Part shown: positions 1 to 6,184 of the stretch, in pieces
How the letters are laid out: each line of letters begins with the position of its first letter
Position numbering within the stretch: position 1 is the stretch's first letter
DNA from: Pseudomonadota bacterium
GTDB lineage: Bacteria; Myxococcota; UBA9042; PHBI01
Assembly: GCA_005772945.1 (NCBI GenBank)
Contig: SXIE01000036.1
Location: forward strand, 1-10,702
Length of the DNA: 10,702 nt
Reading direction: 5' to 3'
Position numbers and translations under genes: made by a program
Notes under the pieces: model-generated
The model's database searches: none
What the model saw: only the letters and a program-made list of their open reading frames with translations
What the model was told of the DNA's origin: nothing

Positions 1-981
1 GGCGCGAGCGCGCGCCCCTTCCCGGGCCTGCCCTTCGATGGCGTGCGCGTGTGGAATGCGCGCCATGCGATGACGGCGATCGCGGTACCGAAGCGCCTCC
101 TCATCCTGGGAGCGGGCGCAATCGGATGTGAATTCGCCTACTTCTACCACGCGTTCGGATGCGAGGTGACGCTGGTCGAGATGCTGCCGCGCGTGCTTTC
201 GATCGAGGACGACGAGGTCTCGGCGACCCTCGCGAAGTCATTCGAGCGCCGCGGTATCAACCTCCGAACAGGCACCAAGGCCGAGTCGGTGAGGGTCACC
301 GCCGAGGGCGTCGAGGCCACGCTGGTGCCCACCAGCAGCGGCCCGGAGGCCACGCGCGAGGTCGTCACCGCCGACGCGGTCCTGGTCGCCATCGGCGTCG
401 TCGGCAACAGCGGCGGGCTCGGGCTCGAGGCGGCGGGGGTCGCGATCGAACGGGGCTGGGTGAAGGTCGACCGCGACCTCCAAACCACCTGTCCGGGGAT
501 CTACGCGATCGGCGACGTGGCCGGCCCGCCGTGGCTCGCGCACAAGGCCTCGGCCGAGGCCGTGCACTGCGTCGAGCGCATCGCCGGCCACGCGGGCAAG
601 CCCATCGACACGCTCAACATCCCCGGCTGCACCTACTGCGAGCCGCAGGTCGCGAGCGTCGGCCTCACCGAGCGCGCCATCAAGGAGCGCGGGCTACCCT
701 ACAAGGTCGGCAAGTTTCCCTTCACCGCGGCGGGCAAAGCGTTGGCCCTCGACGAGAAGGAGGGCTTCGTCAAGACCTTGTTCCATGCGGAGACGGGGGC
801 CGTGCTTGGTGTACATATCATCGGCGCCGGCGCGACCGAGCTCATCGCCGAGGCCACTCTCGCGCGCTCGGCCGAGCTGACCGAGCGCGACATCCTGGGC
901 ACCATCCATGCCCACCCGACCCTCTCCGAGGCGTTTCACGAAGCGGTCGGGCAGGCGTTCGGCGAGTCCGTCAATCTGTGA
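1..981 (+). CDS. lpdA: Dihydrolipoyl dehydrogenase (E3), 3' part, open at left edge
   Basis: FAD-dependent pyridine-nucleotide disulfide oxidoreductase that reoxidises the lipoyl arm of 2-oxoacid dehydrogenase or glycine-cleavage complexes with NAD+. The frame is open from base 1, so the gene continues upstream; 326 residues are visible of a family usually near 470. Visible residues start with the linker GASARPFPGLPFDG. The NAD-binding Rossmann motif GAGAIGCE is at about residues 37-44 (base 109), the second FAD contact AIGDV...LAHKA near 169-182, and CEPQVASVGLTE opens the dimerisation domain. The catalytic His-Glu pair sits in HAHPTLSE (bases 907-930, visible H305 and E310). The redox-active CxxxxC and first FAD motif are off the window. 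An internal GTG at 43 is not the true start. Family assignment is secure; which complex it serves cannot be told because the neighbours are missing. Confidence 0.95.
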   Translation, partial: GASARPFPGLPFDGVRVWNARHAMTAIAVPKRLLILGAGAIGCEFAYFYHAFGCEVTLVEMLPRVLSIEDDEVSATLAKSFERRGINLRTGTKAESVRVTAEGVEATLVPTSSGPEATREVVTADAVLVAIGVVGNSGGLGLEAAGVAIERGWVKVDRDLQTTCPGIYAIGDVAGPPWLAHKASAEAVHCVERIAGHAGKPIDTLNIPGCTYCEPQVASVGLTERAIKERGLPYKVGKFPFTAAGKALALDEKEGFVKTLFHAETGAVLGVHIIGAGATELIAEATLARSAELTERDILGTIHAHPTLSEAFHEAVGQAFGESVNL

Positions 982-1018
982 GGTGAGGACCCGCCGAGCG
1001 CCGACCGCGCGCGGACTT

Positions 1019-1040
1019 CAGTGGGACCGCGATCTCACTG
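1019..1040. terminator. Candidate bidirectional hairpin between convergent genes
   Basis: CAGTGGGA (1019-1026) can pair with TCTCACTG (1033-1040) across the loop CCGCGA: eight pairs, one of them G-U. It lies in the 53-base gap between the convergent lpd and lipoprotein genes and covers the lipoprotein stop codon. A GC palindrome CCGCGCGCGG lies just upstream (1005-1014). There is no T-run, so intrinsic termination is only a suggestion. Confidence 0.35.
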
Positions 1041-1403
1041 GCAGGCGGGATCCGTCGGGTGGGATCCGCAGAACGTGAAGGCACACTGGAGCGCCGCTGC
1101 AAGCTGGCTCTCGCACGCGTTTTCCGCCGCATCCCCGCAGATATCCAGCGTGGGGGCGTTGTAGCAGGAGACCATCGCCGCCATCTGCGACCGGCACGAT
1201 GCGGGAACCGCGTCGGCGCAGTCGACCGTGATGGCGGGGGGTGTCGTACAGGCCGCGACCTTCGTCTCCAGCTGCGCGCACAGCGCGGCGAGCTCCTCGG
1301 CCGTCACCGATCCGCCGCCGCCGTCGTCGCCGCACGCCGCGACGGCCAAGCTGGCGCTCGAACCCAAGACACAAAGCCGCACGAAGGACATGACACTGCG
1401 CAT
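1035..1403 (-). CDS. Small cysteine-rich lipoprotein, function unknown
   Basis: A 122-residue secreted lipoprotein. The N-terminus MRSVMSFVRLCVLGSSASLA is a basic-hydrophobic signal, followed by the lipobox V-A-A-C with the lipidated cysteine at residue 24. A short flexible GDDGGGGS linker comes next, as in many outer-membrane lipoproteins. The mature part has ten further cysteines, at 42, 52, 62, 70, 80, 89, 97, 107, 112 and 121. They are spaced rather regularly at 7 to 9 residues except for the C107-x4-C112 pair, so five disulfides are possible in the periplasm or at the surface. The start is chosen because GGGAG (1414-1410) lies 6 bases before the ATG; a second ATG four codons later is possible. 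No domain is recognised. Small cysteine-rich lipoproteins are common in myxobacteria. It is transcribed away from the gene at 1561 and towards lpd. Confidence 0.85.
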   Translation of the reverse strand: MRSVMSFVRLCVLGSSASLAVAACGDDGGGGSVTAEELAALCAQLETKVAACTTPPAITVDCADAVPASCRSQMAAMVSCYNAPTLDICGDAAENACESQLAAALQCAFTFCGSHPTDPACQ

Positions 1404-1469
1404 AGAGAGCTCCCGGAATGGTGTGGTGTGTGGCGTCGACTCGACCTGTATCGAGCGGCGCCCCGGACG

Positions 1470-1478
1470 GGATTACCA
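1470..1478 (-). promoter_or_regulatory. Weak candidate extended -10 for the cysteine-rich lipoprotein
   Basis: On the minus strand TGG-TAATCC forms a TGn extended -10-like element in the 157-base divergent intergenic region. It would give a leader of about 60 bases before the Shine-Dalgarno. No good -35 was found, so this is tentative. Confidence 0.25.
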
Positions 1479-1526
1479 CGCAATCATTCATCGAAAGTCC
1501 GGCCAGCAGACAGAACGGCGATCGGC

Positions 1527-1532
1527 TATGAT
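1527..1532 (+). promoter_or_regulatory. Candidate -10 hexamer TATGAT for the acyltransferase gene
   Basis: TATGAT differs from the TATAAT consensus at one base and stands out in GC-rich DNA. It predicts a transcription start near 1538-1540, upstream of the Shine-Dalgarno at 1550-1553. It overlaps an in-frame ATG at 1528, which would then be untranscribed; this supports ATG 1561 as the start. No recognisable -35 lies 16-18 bases upstream. Confidence 0.4.
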
Positions 1533-1549
1533 TCGGAGCGCGGCGAGGC

Positions 1550-1553
1550 GAGG
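1550..1553 (+). promoter_or_regulatory. Shine-Dalgarno GAGG that decides the start at 1561
   Basis: GAGG lies 7 bases before ATG 1561 in a purine-rich tract. The alternative in-frame ATG at 1528 has no such motif, and the one at 1228 lies inside the divergent lipoprotein gene. Confidence 0.5.
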
Positions 1554-1560
1554 CGAAGGG

Positions 1561-2547
1561 ATGGACATCGTCGAGTTCGGGGCCTTCGAGGCGAGCACCG
1601 AGGCGTTCGACGCGGACGTGTGCCTCACGCCCGAGATCGATCGCTTCTGTTCCTCGGCGCTCTGGGTCCTGCCGGCGCGCGCCGCATTCCACGCCCAGAG
1701 CCCGCCGCTGGTGCTGCGCTCGTCGGCCGGGACCGCGCTGCTCGCGGCCGGGAAGACCGCCTCGCTCGGGCGCTACCTCGCCGCCTGCGAGGCGATGTGG
1801 GGTCTGGCCTGCCCGCTCATCGCGCCGACACCCGAGGTGCTCGCGGCGCACTTCGCCTTGGCCATGCGGCAGTTGGCGCCGACTTGGGATGTCCTCTGGA
1901 TCGGCGGCGTGCTGCGCGGTGGACGCATGTTCCGGTCGCTCGTGCCAGCCCTCGGCGGATTCGCGGAGCTGCGCCTCGGCCCGGTGACCAAGCGCTGGAC
2001 GGCCACGCTGGACGGTGGGTTCGACGGTTGGTTCGCGCGCCGCTCGCCCAAGTTCCGGACGAACGCGCGGAGCGACTTGCGGAAAGCGCAAGCGGCAGGC
2101 GTGCTGTTTACGCCACTCCATGGCGCGCCCGGCGAGCCCATGGACGCCGCTGGCCTCTACGCGCGCATCCAGGGAATCGAGGCGCTGAGCTGGAAGGGCG
2201 AGCTCGGCTCGGGCTTCGTCGCGGGCGACATGCGGGCGTTCTACGCCAAGATGCTGCCACGCCTCATCGCGCGCGGCGCGCTGCGGGCGCTGGTGGCGCA
2301 AAAGGACGGCGTGGACATCGCGTTCATCTTCGGCGGGGTGCTCGGCGGCACCTACCGCGGCCTGCAGGTGAGCTTCGACAACCGCTACCGCGAGCTCGCG
2401 CTCGGCAACGTGATGCAGCTCGAGATGATCCGGCGGCTCGCCGACGAAGGTTTGCACACCTACGATCTCGGATCGGACATGGAGTACAAGGCGCGCTGGT
2501 CCGAGCCCGGCTTGGAAACCACGACCGTGATCGCCTTCAAGCGTTGA
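1561..2547 (+). CDS. GNAT-fold acyltransferase of the BioF2/CelD-like type (Acetyltransf_6)
   Basis: A 328-residue protein, probably cytosolic (no signal peptide or membrane segment). The C-terminal half, about residues 155-315, fits the BioF2-like/CelD-like GNAT domain. It opens with the basic stretch around KFRTNARSDLRKAQAAGV, contains a beta-strand pair around ALVAQKDGVDIAFIF, and continues with SFDNRYRELALGNVMQLEMI. It ends with the family signature YDLGSDMEYKARW near residues 301-313. Members of this family transfer acyl or aminoacyl groups to sugars, peptides or polymer precursors; the substrate here cannot be deduced. The N-terminal 150 residues are the divergent first half typical of two-lobed members. 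The open frame extends up to 1228, but those codons overlap the opposite-strand lipoprotein gene. The downstream gene's -35 element overlaps this stop codon, so the two genes are adjacent but probably transcribed separately. Confidence 0.85.
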   Translation: MDIVEFGAFEASTEAFDADVCLTPEIDRFCSSALWVLPARAAFHAQSPPLVLRSSAGTALLAAGKTASLGRYLAACEAMWGLACPLIAPTPEVLAAHFALAMRQLAPTWDVLWIGGVLRGGRMFRSLVPALGGFAELRLGPVTKRWTATLDGGFDGWFARRSPKFRTNARSDLRKAQAAGVLFTPLHGAPGEPMDAAGLYARIQGIEALSWKGELGSGFVAGDMRAFYAKMLPRLIARGALRALVAQKDGVDIAFIFGGVLGGTYRGLQVSFDNRYRELALGNVMQLEMIRRLADEGLHTYDLGSDMEYKARWSEPGLETTTVIAFKR

Positions 2548-2574
2548 ACGCGATCTCCGGTCCCGTGCTAGATT
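2544..2574 (+). promoter_or_regulatory. Promoter predicting a leaderless mRNA for the gene at 2581
   Basis: TTGAAC (2544-2549, 4 of 6 matches to TTGACA) overlaps the upstream stop codon. After 19 bases comes an extended -10, TGC-TAGATT (hexamer 2569-2574). Exactly six bases, CCCGCC, separate the hexamer from GTG 2581, so the expected +1 is the first base of the start codon. No Shine-Dalgarno is present. Confidence 0.6.
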
Positions 2575-2580
2575 CCCGCC

Positions 2581-3843
2581 GTGAGCAACCGTGACCTCCC
2601 GCTGCCCGCGGTCGGCGACCTCGGCGACACGATCGTCGAGAAGACCGTCCACAGGCTCGAGCACCTCGGACTCGAGTTCGCGACCAGCACGAACCCGAAG
2701 CTCGAGAAGATGGGGCTCGAGCGCTTTCGGCGCCACGACGCGAAGCTGCCGCCGATCTCGGGCGGCGAGGTCGTGCATCTGCTCGACGAGGCCGAGCGGG
2801 GCCGCATTCGCAAGCTCGGCTGGCACATGGTCGGCTGGGCCTTCCTCATCGGCGGGTGCTCGGGGCTCATCTCGTCGATCGCGTCGTTCGTCCTGGCGGT
2901 GCCCGAGACGGTGACGACGACCTTCTGGGAAGACGTCCGCGACTTCGCCATCGTGAACGCGGTCACGATCGTGGCGACGATGATCGAGGTCGCCATCCTC
3001 TATCGCATCGCGCTGCGCACCGTGCATCTGCTCGCCCGCGAGGCCGGCATCGCGCTCGTGCCGCGCCAGGACGTGCCCGAGACGGACGAGCAACGCGCGG
3101 TCGCACTCGCGCTCTGTCGGGCCGCGCTCGAGCTCCCGAATCCCCCGCAAAACCCGTTCGGCATCGACCCCTATCGCGAGATCTCGAAGTGGCGCGTCGT
3201 CGTGACGACGTTCCTCTACAAACTCAAGATCAGCCTCACCAACTTCATCCTGCGGCTCCTCATCCGGCGCGTCGGTGGGCGCATCATCGTAAAGGCGTAT
3301 TTGACCTTCACGGACGTCTTCGTGACGGGCGCCTGGGACGCGCTCGTCGCCTGGCGCATGGTCCGCCAGGCGCGCATCCGGGCACTCGGGCCGTCGGCCT
3401 GCGAAGCGCTCTTGGCAGACATCTTGCGCGACGAGGGCAGCGTGCGTCGCGAGGTGTTCGTGACGATGCTGCGCGCGGTCGCCTCGTGCATCGTGCGCGG
3501 TCACGAGGTCCACCCGAACCTCCTCGCGCTCATGCGCGCCATCATCCGCCGCGCCGGCATCGTCGCGCTCCCGGACCTCGACGACACCCAGAGGTTCCTC
3601 ACGTCACTCGACGGGCTGACGCCCCACGAGCGCGACCTCGTCCTCGAGGTCCTGGTGCTCGCGACCTTCCCCGACGGGCACGTCTCGCGCGCGGAGGTCG
3701 CGCTCCTCCGGGTGATCCTGACGCGCTACGAGCGCACTCTCGATCGCGCCAAGCTCCGCGCGGTCTGCAAGCACTTTGTCCACGGGGACGCCCTCACGCG
3801 CGCCGAGCTGCGCGCGGTCATCGCCGCCGCGCCGGGCGCCTGA
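2581..3843 (+). CDS. Two-helix membrane protein with TerB-like C-terminal domain
   Basis: A 420-residue protein starting at GTG. The start is supported by the -10 six bases upstream and by sequence of good coding quality from the first codon. A soluble N-terminal part of about 80 residues is followed by two hydrophobic helices: residues 82-106 (from WHMVGWAFLIGGCSG) and about 121-141 (from DFAIVNAVTIVATMIE). Both termini would therefore be on the same side of the membrane. A middle helical part with a basic amphipathic stretch (FLYKLKISLTNFILRLLIRR, 211-230) resembles the uncharacterised LBF_2804-type membrane proteins as far as I remember that family; this is not certain. Residues 338-410 look like a TerB-type all-helical domain: LTPHERDL, then VLATFPDGHVSRAEVALLRV with the D-G-x-(V/L)-S-x-x-E core. 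TerB domains occur in membrane-stress and metal-binding contexts. No enzymatic motif is visible. Confidence 0.8.
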   Translation: MSNRDLPLPAVGDLGDTIVEKTVHRLEHLGLEFATSTNPKLEKMGLERFRRHDAKLPPISGGEVVHLLDEAERGRIRKLGWHMVGWAFLIGGCSGLISSIASFVLAVPETVTTTFWEDVRDFAIVNAVTIVATMIEVAILYRIALRTVHLLAREAGIALVPRQDVPETDEQRAVALALCRAALELPNPPQNPFGIDPYREISKWRVVVTTFLYKLKISLTNFILRLLIRRVGGRIIVKAYLTFTDVFVTGAWDALVAWRMVRQARIRALGPSACEALLADILRDEGSVRREVFVTMLRAVASCIVRGHEVHPNLLALMRAIIRRAGIVALPDLDDTQRFLTSLDGLTPHERDLVLEVLVLATFPDGHVSRAEVALLRVILTRYERTLDRAKLRAVCKHFVHGDALTRAELRAVIAAAPGA

Positions 3844-3850
3844 TCGCCGC

Positions 3851-3865
3851 GCCGCGCTCGGCGGC
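3851..3865 (+). terminator. Weak hairpin after the membrane protein gene
   Basis: GCCGC (3851-3855) pairs with GCGGC (3861-3865) over a five-base loop, 8 bases after the stop. It is followed at some distance by only TTT (3873-3875). This is a poor intrinsic terminator at best. The 85-base gap to the next gene also holds that gene's promoter. Confidence 0.2.
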
Positions 3866-3891
3866 ACGGGCGCTTTAGACGGTCACCGGTC

Positions 3892-3920
3892 TTGGCAAGC
3901 ACGTGCGGATTCCCCATGCT
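3892..3920 (+). promoter_or_regulatory. Candidate promoter with internal palindrome, upstream of the PPC/phosphoesterase gene
   Basis: TTGGCA (3892-3897, 5 of 6 to the -35 consensus) is separated by 17 bases from CATGCT (3915-3920, 3 of 6 to -10, keeping the A2 and T6 positions). ATG 3929 follows 8 bases later with no Shine-Dalgarno, so the transcript would be leaderless or nearly so. A perfect 8-base palindrome GCACGTGC (3899-3906) sits in the spacer where a repressor could block polymerase. Confidence 0.4.
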
Positions 3921-3928
3921 GCGACCCT

Positions 3929-6184
3929 ATGAAGGGTCTCCTCGCCGCCTCGTTCGTCCTCTGGGTCGCCGCCTGCTCGGCGGACGATCGCCACCTCGTC
4001 GGCGATGCTTTGCACACCAACGATCCCGCCAGCGCCCATCCGGTCACGTCGGCCACCAGCGACGCAGCGTCCCCCGACGAACACACACTGCTCGCGACCA
4101 CCGCGGACGCCGATCCGCCATCGGACGCCGCCACACAGGCGACGGCCCCGGCCGACGGGACCAACGCCCCCGACGACACGCTCCCGACCGGGCCGCTCGG
4201 GACCTTCGACAACCCGATCGTCGTCGCGCCGCTCCCGTTCATCGACGCGCGCGACACGGCCCACGCGCCGGGCGGCGTCTTCACGCTCTACAACTGCGAG
4301 CCCGGCACCACCGAGGGCGGCGACGGCTTCGTCTATCGCCTCGACATCGCTGTGCATGGGGTCGTCGAAGCGCGCCTCGACGACGTCCCGGGCGACGGGG
4401 TCGACGTCGACGTGCACCTCCTCACCGCGGCGAACGCCGACGCCTGCCTCGTGCGCGACAACCTCGCGCTCTCGTTCGCCGTCGAGCCGGGCACCTACTG
4501 GATCGTCGTCGACACCTGGGTCAACGCGGCCGGCAAGGCGCTCCCCGGGCCGTACACGCTCACGGTGACGTTCGCGTCCGACACCGCGACCGACGCGCCG
4601 GGCACGCTCCAAAACCCGATTCTCGTCGCGGACTTTCCGTTCAGCGACGCGCGCGACACGGTCGACGCCCCCGGAGCCGAATTCGACGCCTACAGCTGCG
4701 CAGCCGGGACGGACGAAGGCGGCGGGGAGTTCGTCTATCGCGTCCTCCTTCCGAGCGCGGGCATGCTCGCGGTGTCGCTGGACGACCGCGTCGGCGACGG
4801 GGTCGACGTCGATGTCCATCTTCTGGGTAGCCCGCAGGCCGGCGATTGCCGCGCGCGCGGCAACATCAGCTTCGTGCAGACCCTCGACGCGGGCGTGTAC
4901 TACGTCGTTGTCGACACCTGGGTCGATGCGGACGGCGATGCCCAGGCCGGTCCGTACGTCCTCACCATCGACTTCACCCCCGACCATACCATCCCGACGA
5001 CGACCGGCACGTTGGCCGATCCGATCCGCGTCGGCAGTTTCCCCTTCCACGACGCCAGCACGACGGCGCTCGCGACCTCGAGCAGCCTCGACGCGTACGG
5101 ATGCCAGCCCGACTCGGACCAGGGCGGCCACGAGGTGATCTACAGCCTCAGCATTCCCGCCCCCGGGGGTGTCCTCACGGCCTCGATCGACGACCGGGTC
5201 GGCGACGGCGTCGACCTCGATCTGCACCTCTTGAGAGGCGAGAACCCCGCCACCGATTGCCTTGCGCGCGACAATCGCAGCATCGCCGCCGAGGTCTCCG
5301 CTGGCACCTATCTCCTCGTCGTCGACACCTGGGTCGATGGCGGCGGCACCCCGATGCCCGGCGCTTACCAGCTCGACGTGGACCTCCTGCCCAAGCCCGA
5401 CTTCACGCTCGGCTGCCTCGTGATCTATGGCGACACGCGCTCTGAGTATACCGGCGATCCGCAGGTCGCCCATCGCGCCGTGGTGGCCTCGATCGTCGCG
5501 CGCTGTCCCGCCGGTTCGACCTCGGTCCACACGGGCGACCTCGTGCGCTCCGGCTCGAACGAGGAGGACTGGTCCCTCTTCGTCGAGATCGAGACCCCGC
5601 TGCGAGGCCCGACCCGCCGCCTCTTTCCCACCCGCGGCAACCACGACGGACGCTGGAGCGACATCACCTCGCACCTGGCGACGATGATGCCCGAGGGGCT
5701 CTCGGACTCGCAGTACGTGCGCCAGCTGTGGCCCCACCTCTGGCTCATCGCCATGGACTCCGAGCTCGACCCGCAGCAGGGGGCCTCGTTTCTCCGCGCC
5801 GCCCTCGAGGACCCGGCGCGCGCGGGCGACAAATTCCTCATCGCGTTCCACAAGCCGCTCTATCCGTCCGTCGGCGGGCACTCGGGCTGGGCCGACGGCA
5901 AGTCCGCCTGGGGTCCGATCTTTCGCGATCACGCCCGGCGCATTGTGGTCGCCACCGGCCACAACCACGGGCTCGCGCGCGAGAACATGGACGGCGCGAC
6001 GTTCGTGACGGCGGGAGGCGGCGGCGCGCCCCTCTACGGCTGCACGCAGGCGCATGATGGGACGCGCTTTTGTTCCAATAATTATGGATACTTCGCATGC
6101 GACCCCCTGCTCCGCTGCGCGGCGTTCGAGCTGGATCCGGTGACGCGCGTCGAGAAGCTCCGCGACGCCTTCCGGATCCCATGA
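3929..6184 (+). CDS. Surface lipoprotein: three PPC-like repeats plus calcineurin-like phosphoesterase domain
   Basis: A 751-residue lipoprotein: signal MKGLLAASFVLWVAAC with lipobox V13-A14-A15-C16, then a low-complexity Ala/Thr/Asp/Pro linker (17-88). Three PPC-like repeats follow at about 90-216, 225-350 and 360-487. Each has a Cys pair, a D-G-V-D-(V/L)-D-(V/L)-H-L-L core and a V-V-D-T-W-V strand. The catalytic domain spans about 494-745 and has metallophosphoesterase motifs: GDTR (501-504), TGDLV (535-539), GNHD (570-573), FHKPLY (640-645) and GHNH (677-680). Motif I is GDTR in place of the usual D-x-H, as in a subset of the superfamily. Six further cysteines suit an exported, oxidised protein. 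The likely activity is metal-dependent phosphoester hydrolysis outside the cytoplasm; the substrate is unknown. The start was chosen because the signal peptide begins there and a promoter abuts it. The stop overlaps the next gene as ATGA. Confidence 0.9.
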   Translation: MKGLLAASFVLWVAACSADDRHLVGDALHTNDPASAHPVTSATSDAASPDEHTLLATTADADPPSDAATQATAPADGTNAPDDTLPTGPLGTFDNPIVVAPLPFIDARDTAHAPGGVFTLYNCEPGTTEGGDGFVYRLDIAVHGVVEARLDDVPGDGVDVDVHLLTAANADACLVRDNLALSFAVEPGTYWIVVDTWVNAAGKALPGPYTLTVTFASDTATDAPGTLQNPILVADFPFSDARDTVDAPGAEFDAYSCAAGTDEGGGEFVYRVLLPSAGMLAVSLDDRVGDGVDVDVHLLGSPQAGDCRARGNISFVQTLDAGVYYVVVDTWVDADGDAQAGPYVLTIDFTPDHTIPTTTGTLADPIRVGSFPFHDASTTALATSSSLDAYGCQPDSDQGGHEVIYSLSIPAPGGVLTASIDDRVGDGVDLDLHLLRGENPATDCLARDNRSIAAEVSAGTYLLVVDTWVDGGGTPMPGAYQLDVDLLPKPDFTLGCLVIYGDTRSEYTGDPQVAHRAVVASIVARCPAGSTSVHTGDLVRSGSNEEDWSLFVEIETPLRGPTRRLFPTRGNHDGRWSDITSHLATMMPEGLSDSQYVRQLWPHLWLIAMDSELDPQQGASFLRAALEDPARAGDKFLIAFHKPLYPSVGGHSGWADGKSAWGPIFRDHARRIVVATGHNHGLARENMDGATFVTAGGGGAPLYGCTQAHDGTRFCSNNYGYFACDPLLRCAAFELDPVTRVEKLRDAFRIP
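4196..5389 (+). repeat. Three tandem PPC-like domain repeats (about 130 codons each)
   Basis: Units lie at about 4196-4576, 4601-4978 and 5006-5389. The repetition is still visible in DNA: GGCGACGGGGTCGACGTCGA is identical at 4391-4410 and 4793-4812 (spacing 402 bases), and a diverged copy starts at 5201 (408 bases further). GTCGACACCTGGGTC occurs in all three units. All spacings are multiples of three. This indicates internal duplication of one domain. Confidence 0.85.

Noticed and set aside
1228..1560. N-terminal extension of the acyltransferase to ATG 1228
   Set aside because: These codons overlap the opposite lipoprotein gene and the divergent promoter region, and the Shine-Dalgarno favours 1561.
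1018..3513. An 831-codon open frame on the minus strand
   Set aside because: It runs antisense to the acyltransferase and membrane-protein genes, and its product is Arg/His/Glu-rich without domains, as expected of the shadow frame in very high GC DNA.
3875..6055. A 726-codon open frame on the minus strand
   Set aside because: It is antisense to the PPC/phosphoesterase gene, which has a signal peptide and full catalytic motifs; the apparent repeats in the antisense product mirror the repeats of the real gene.
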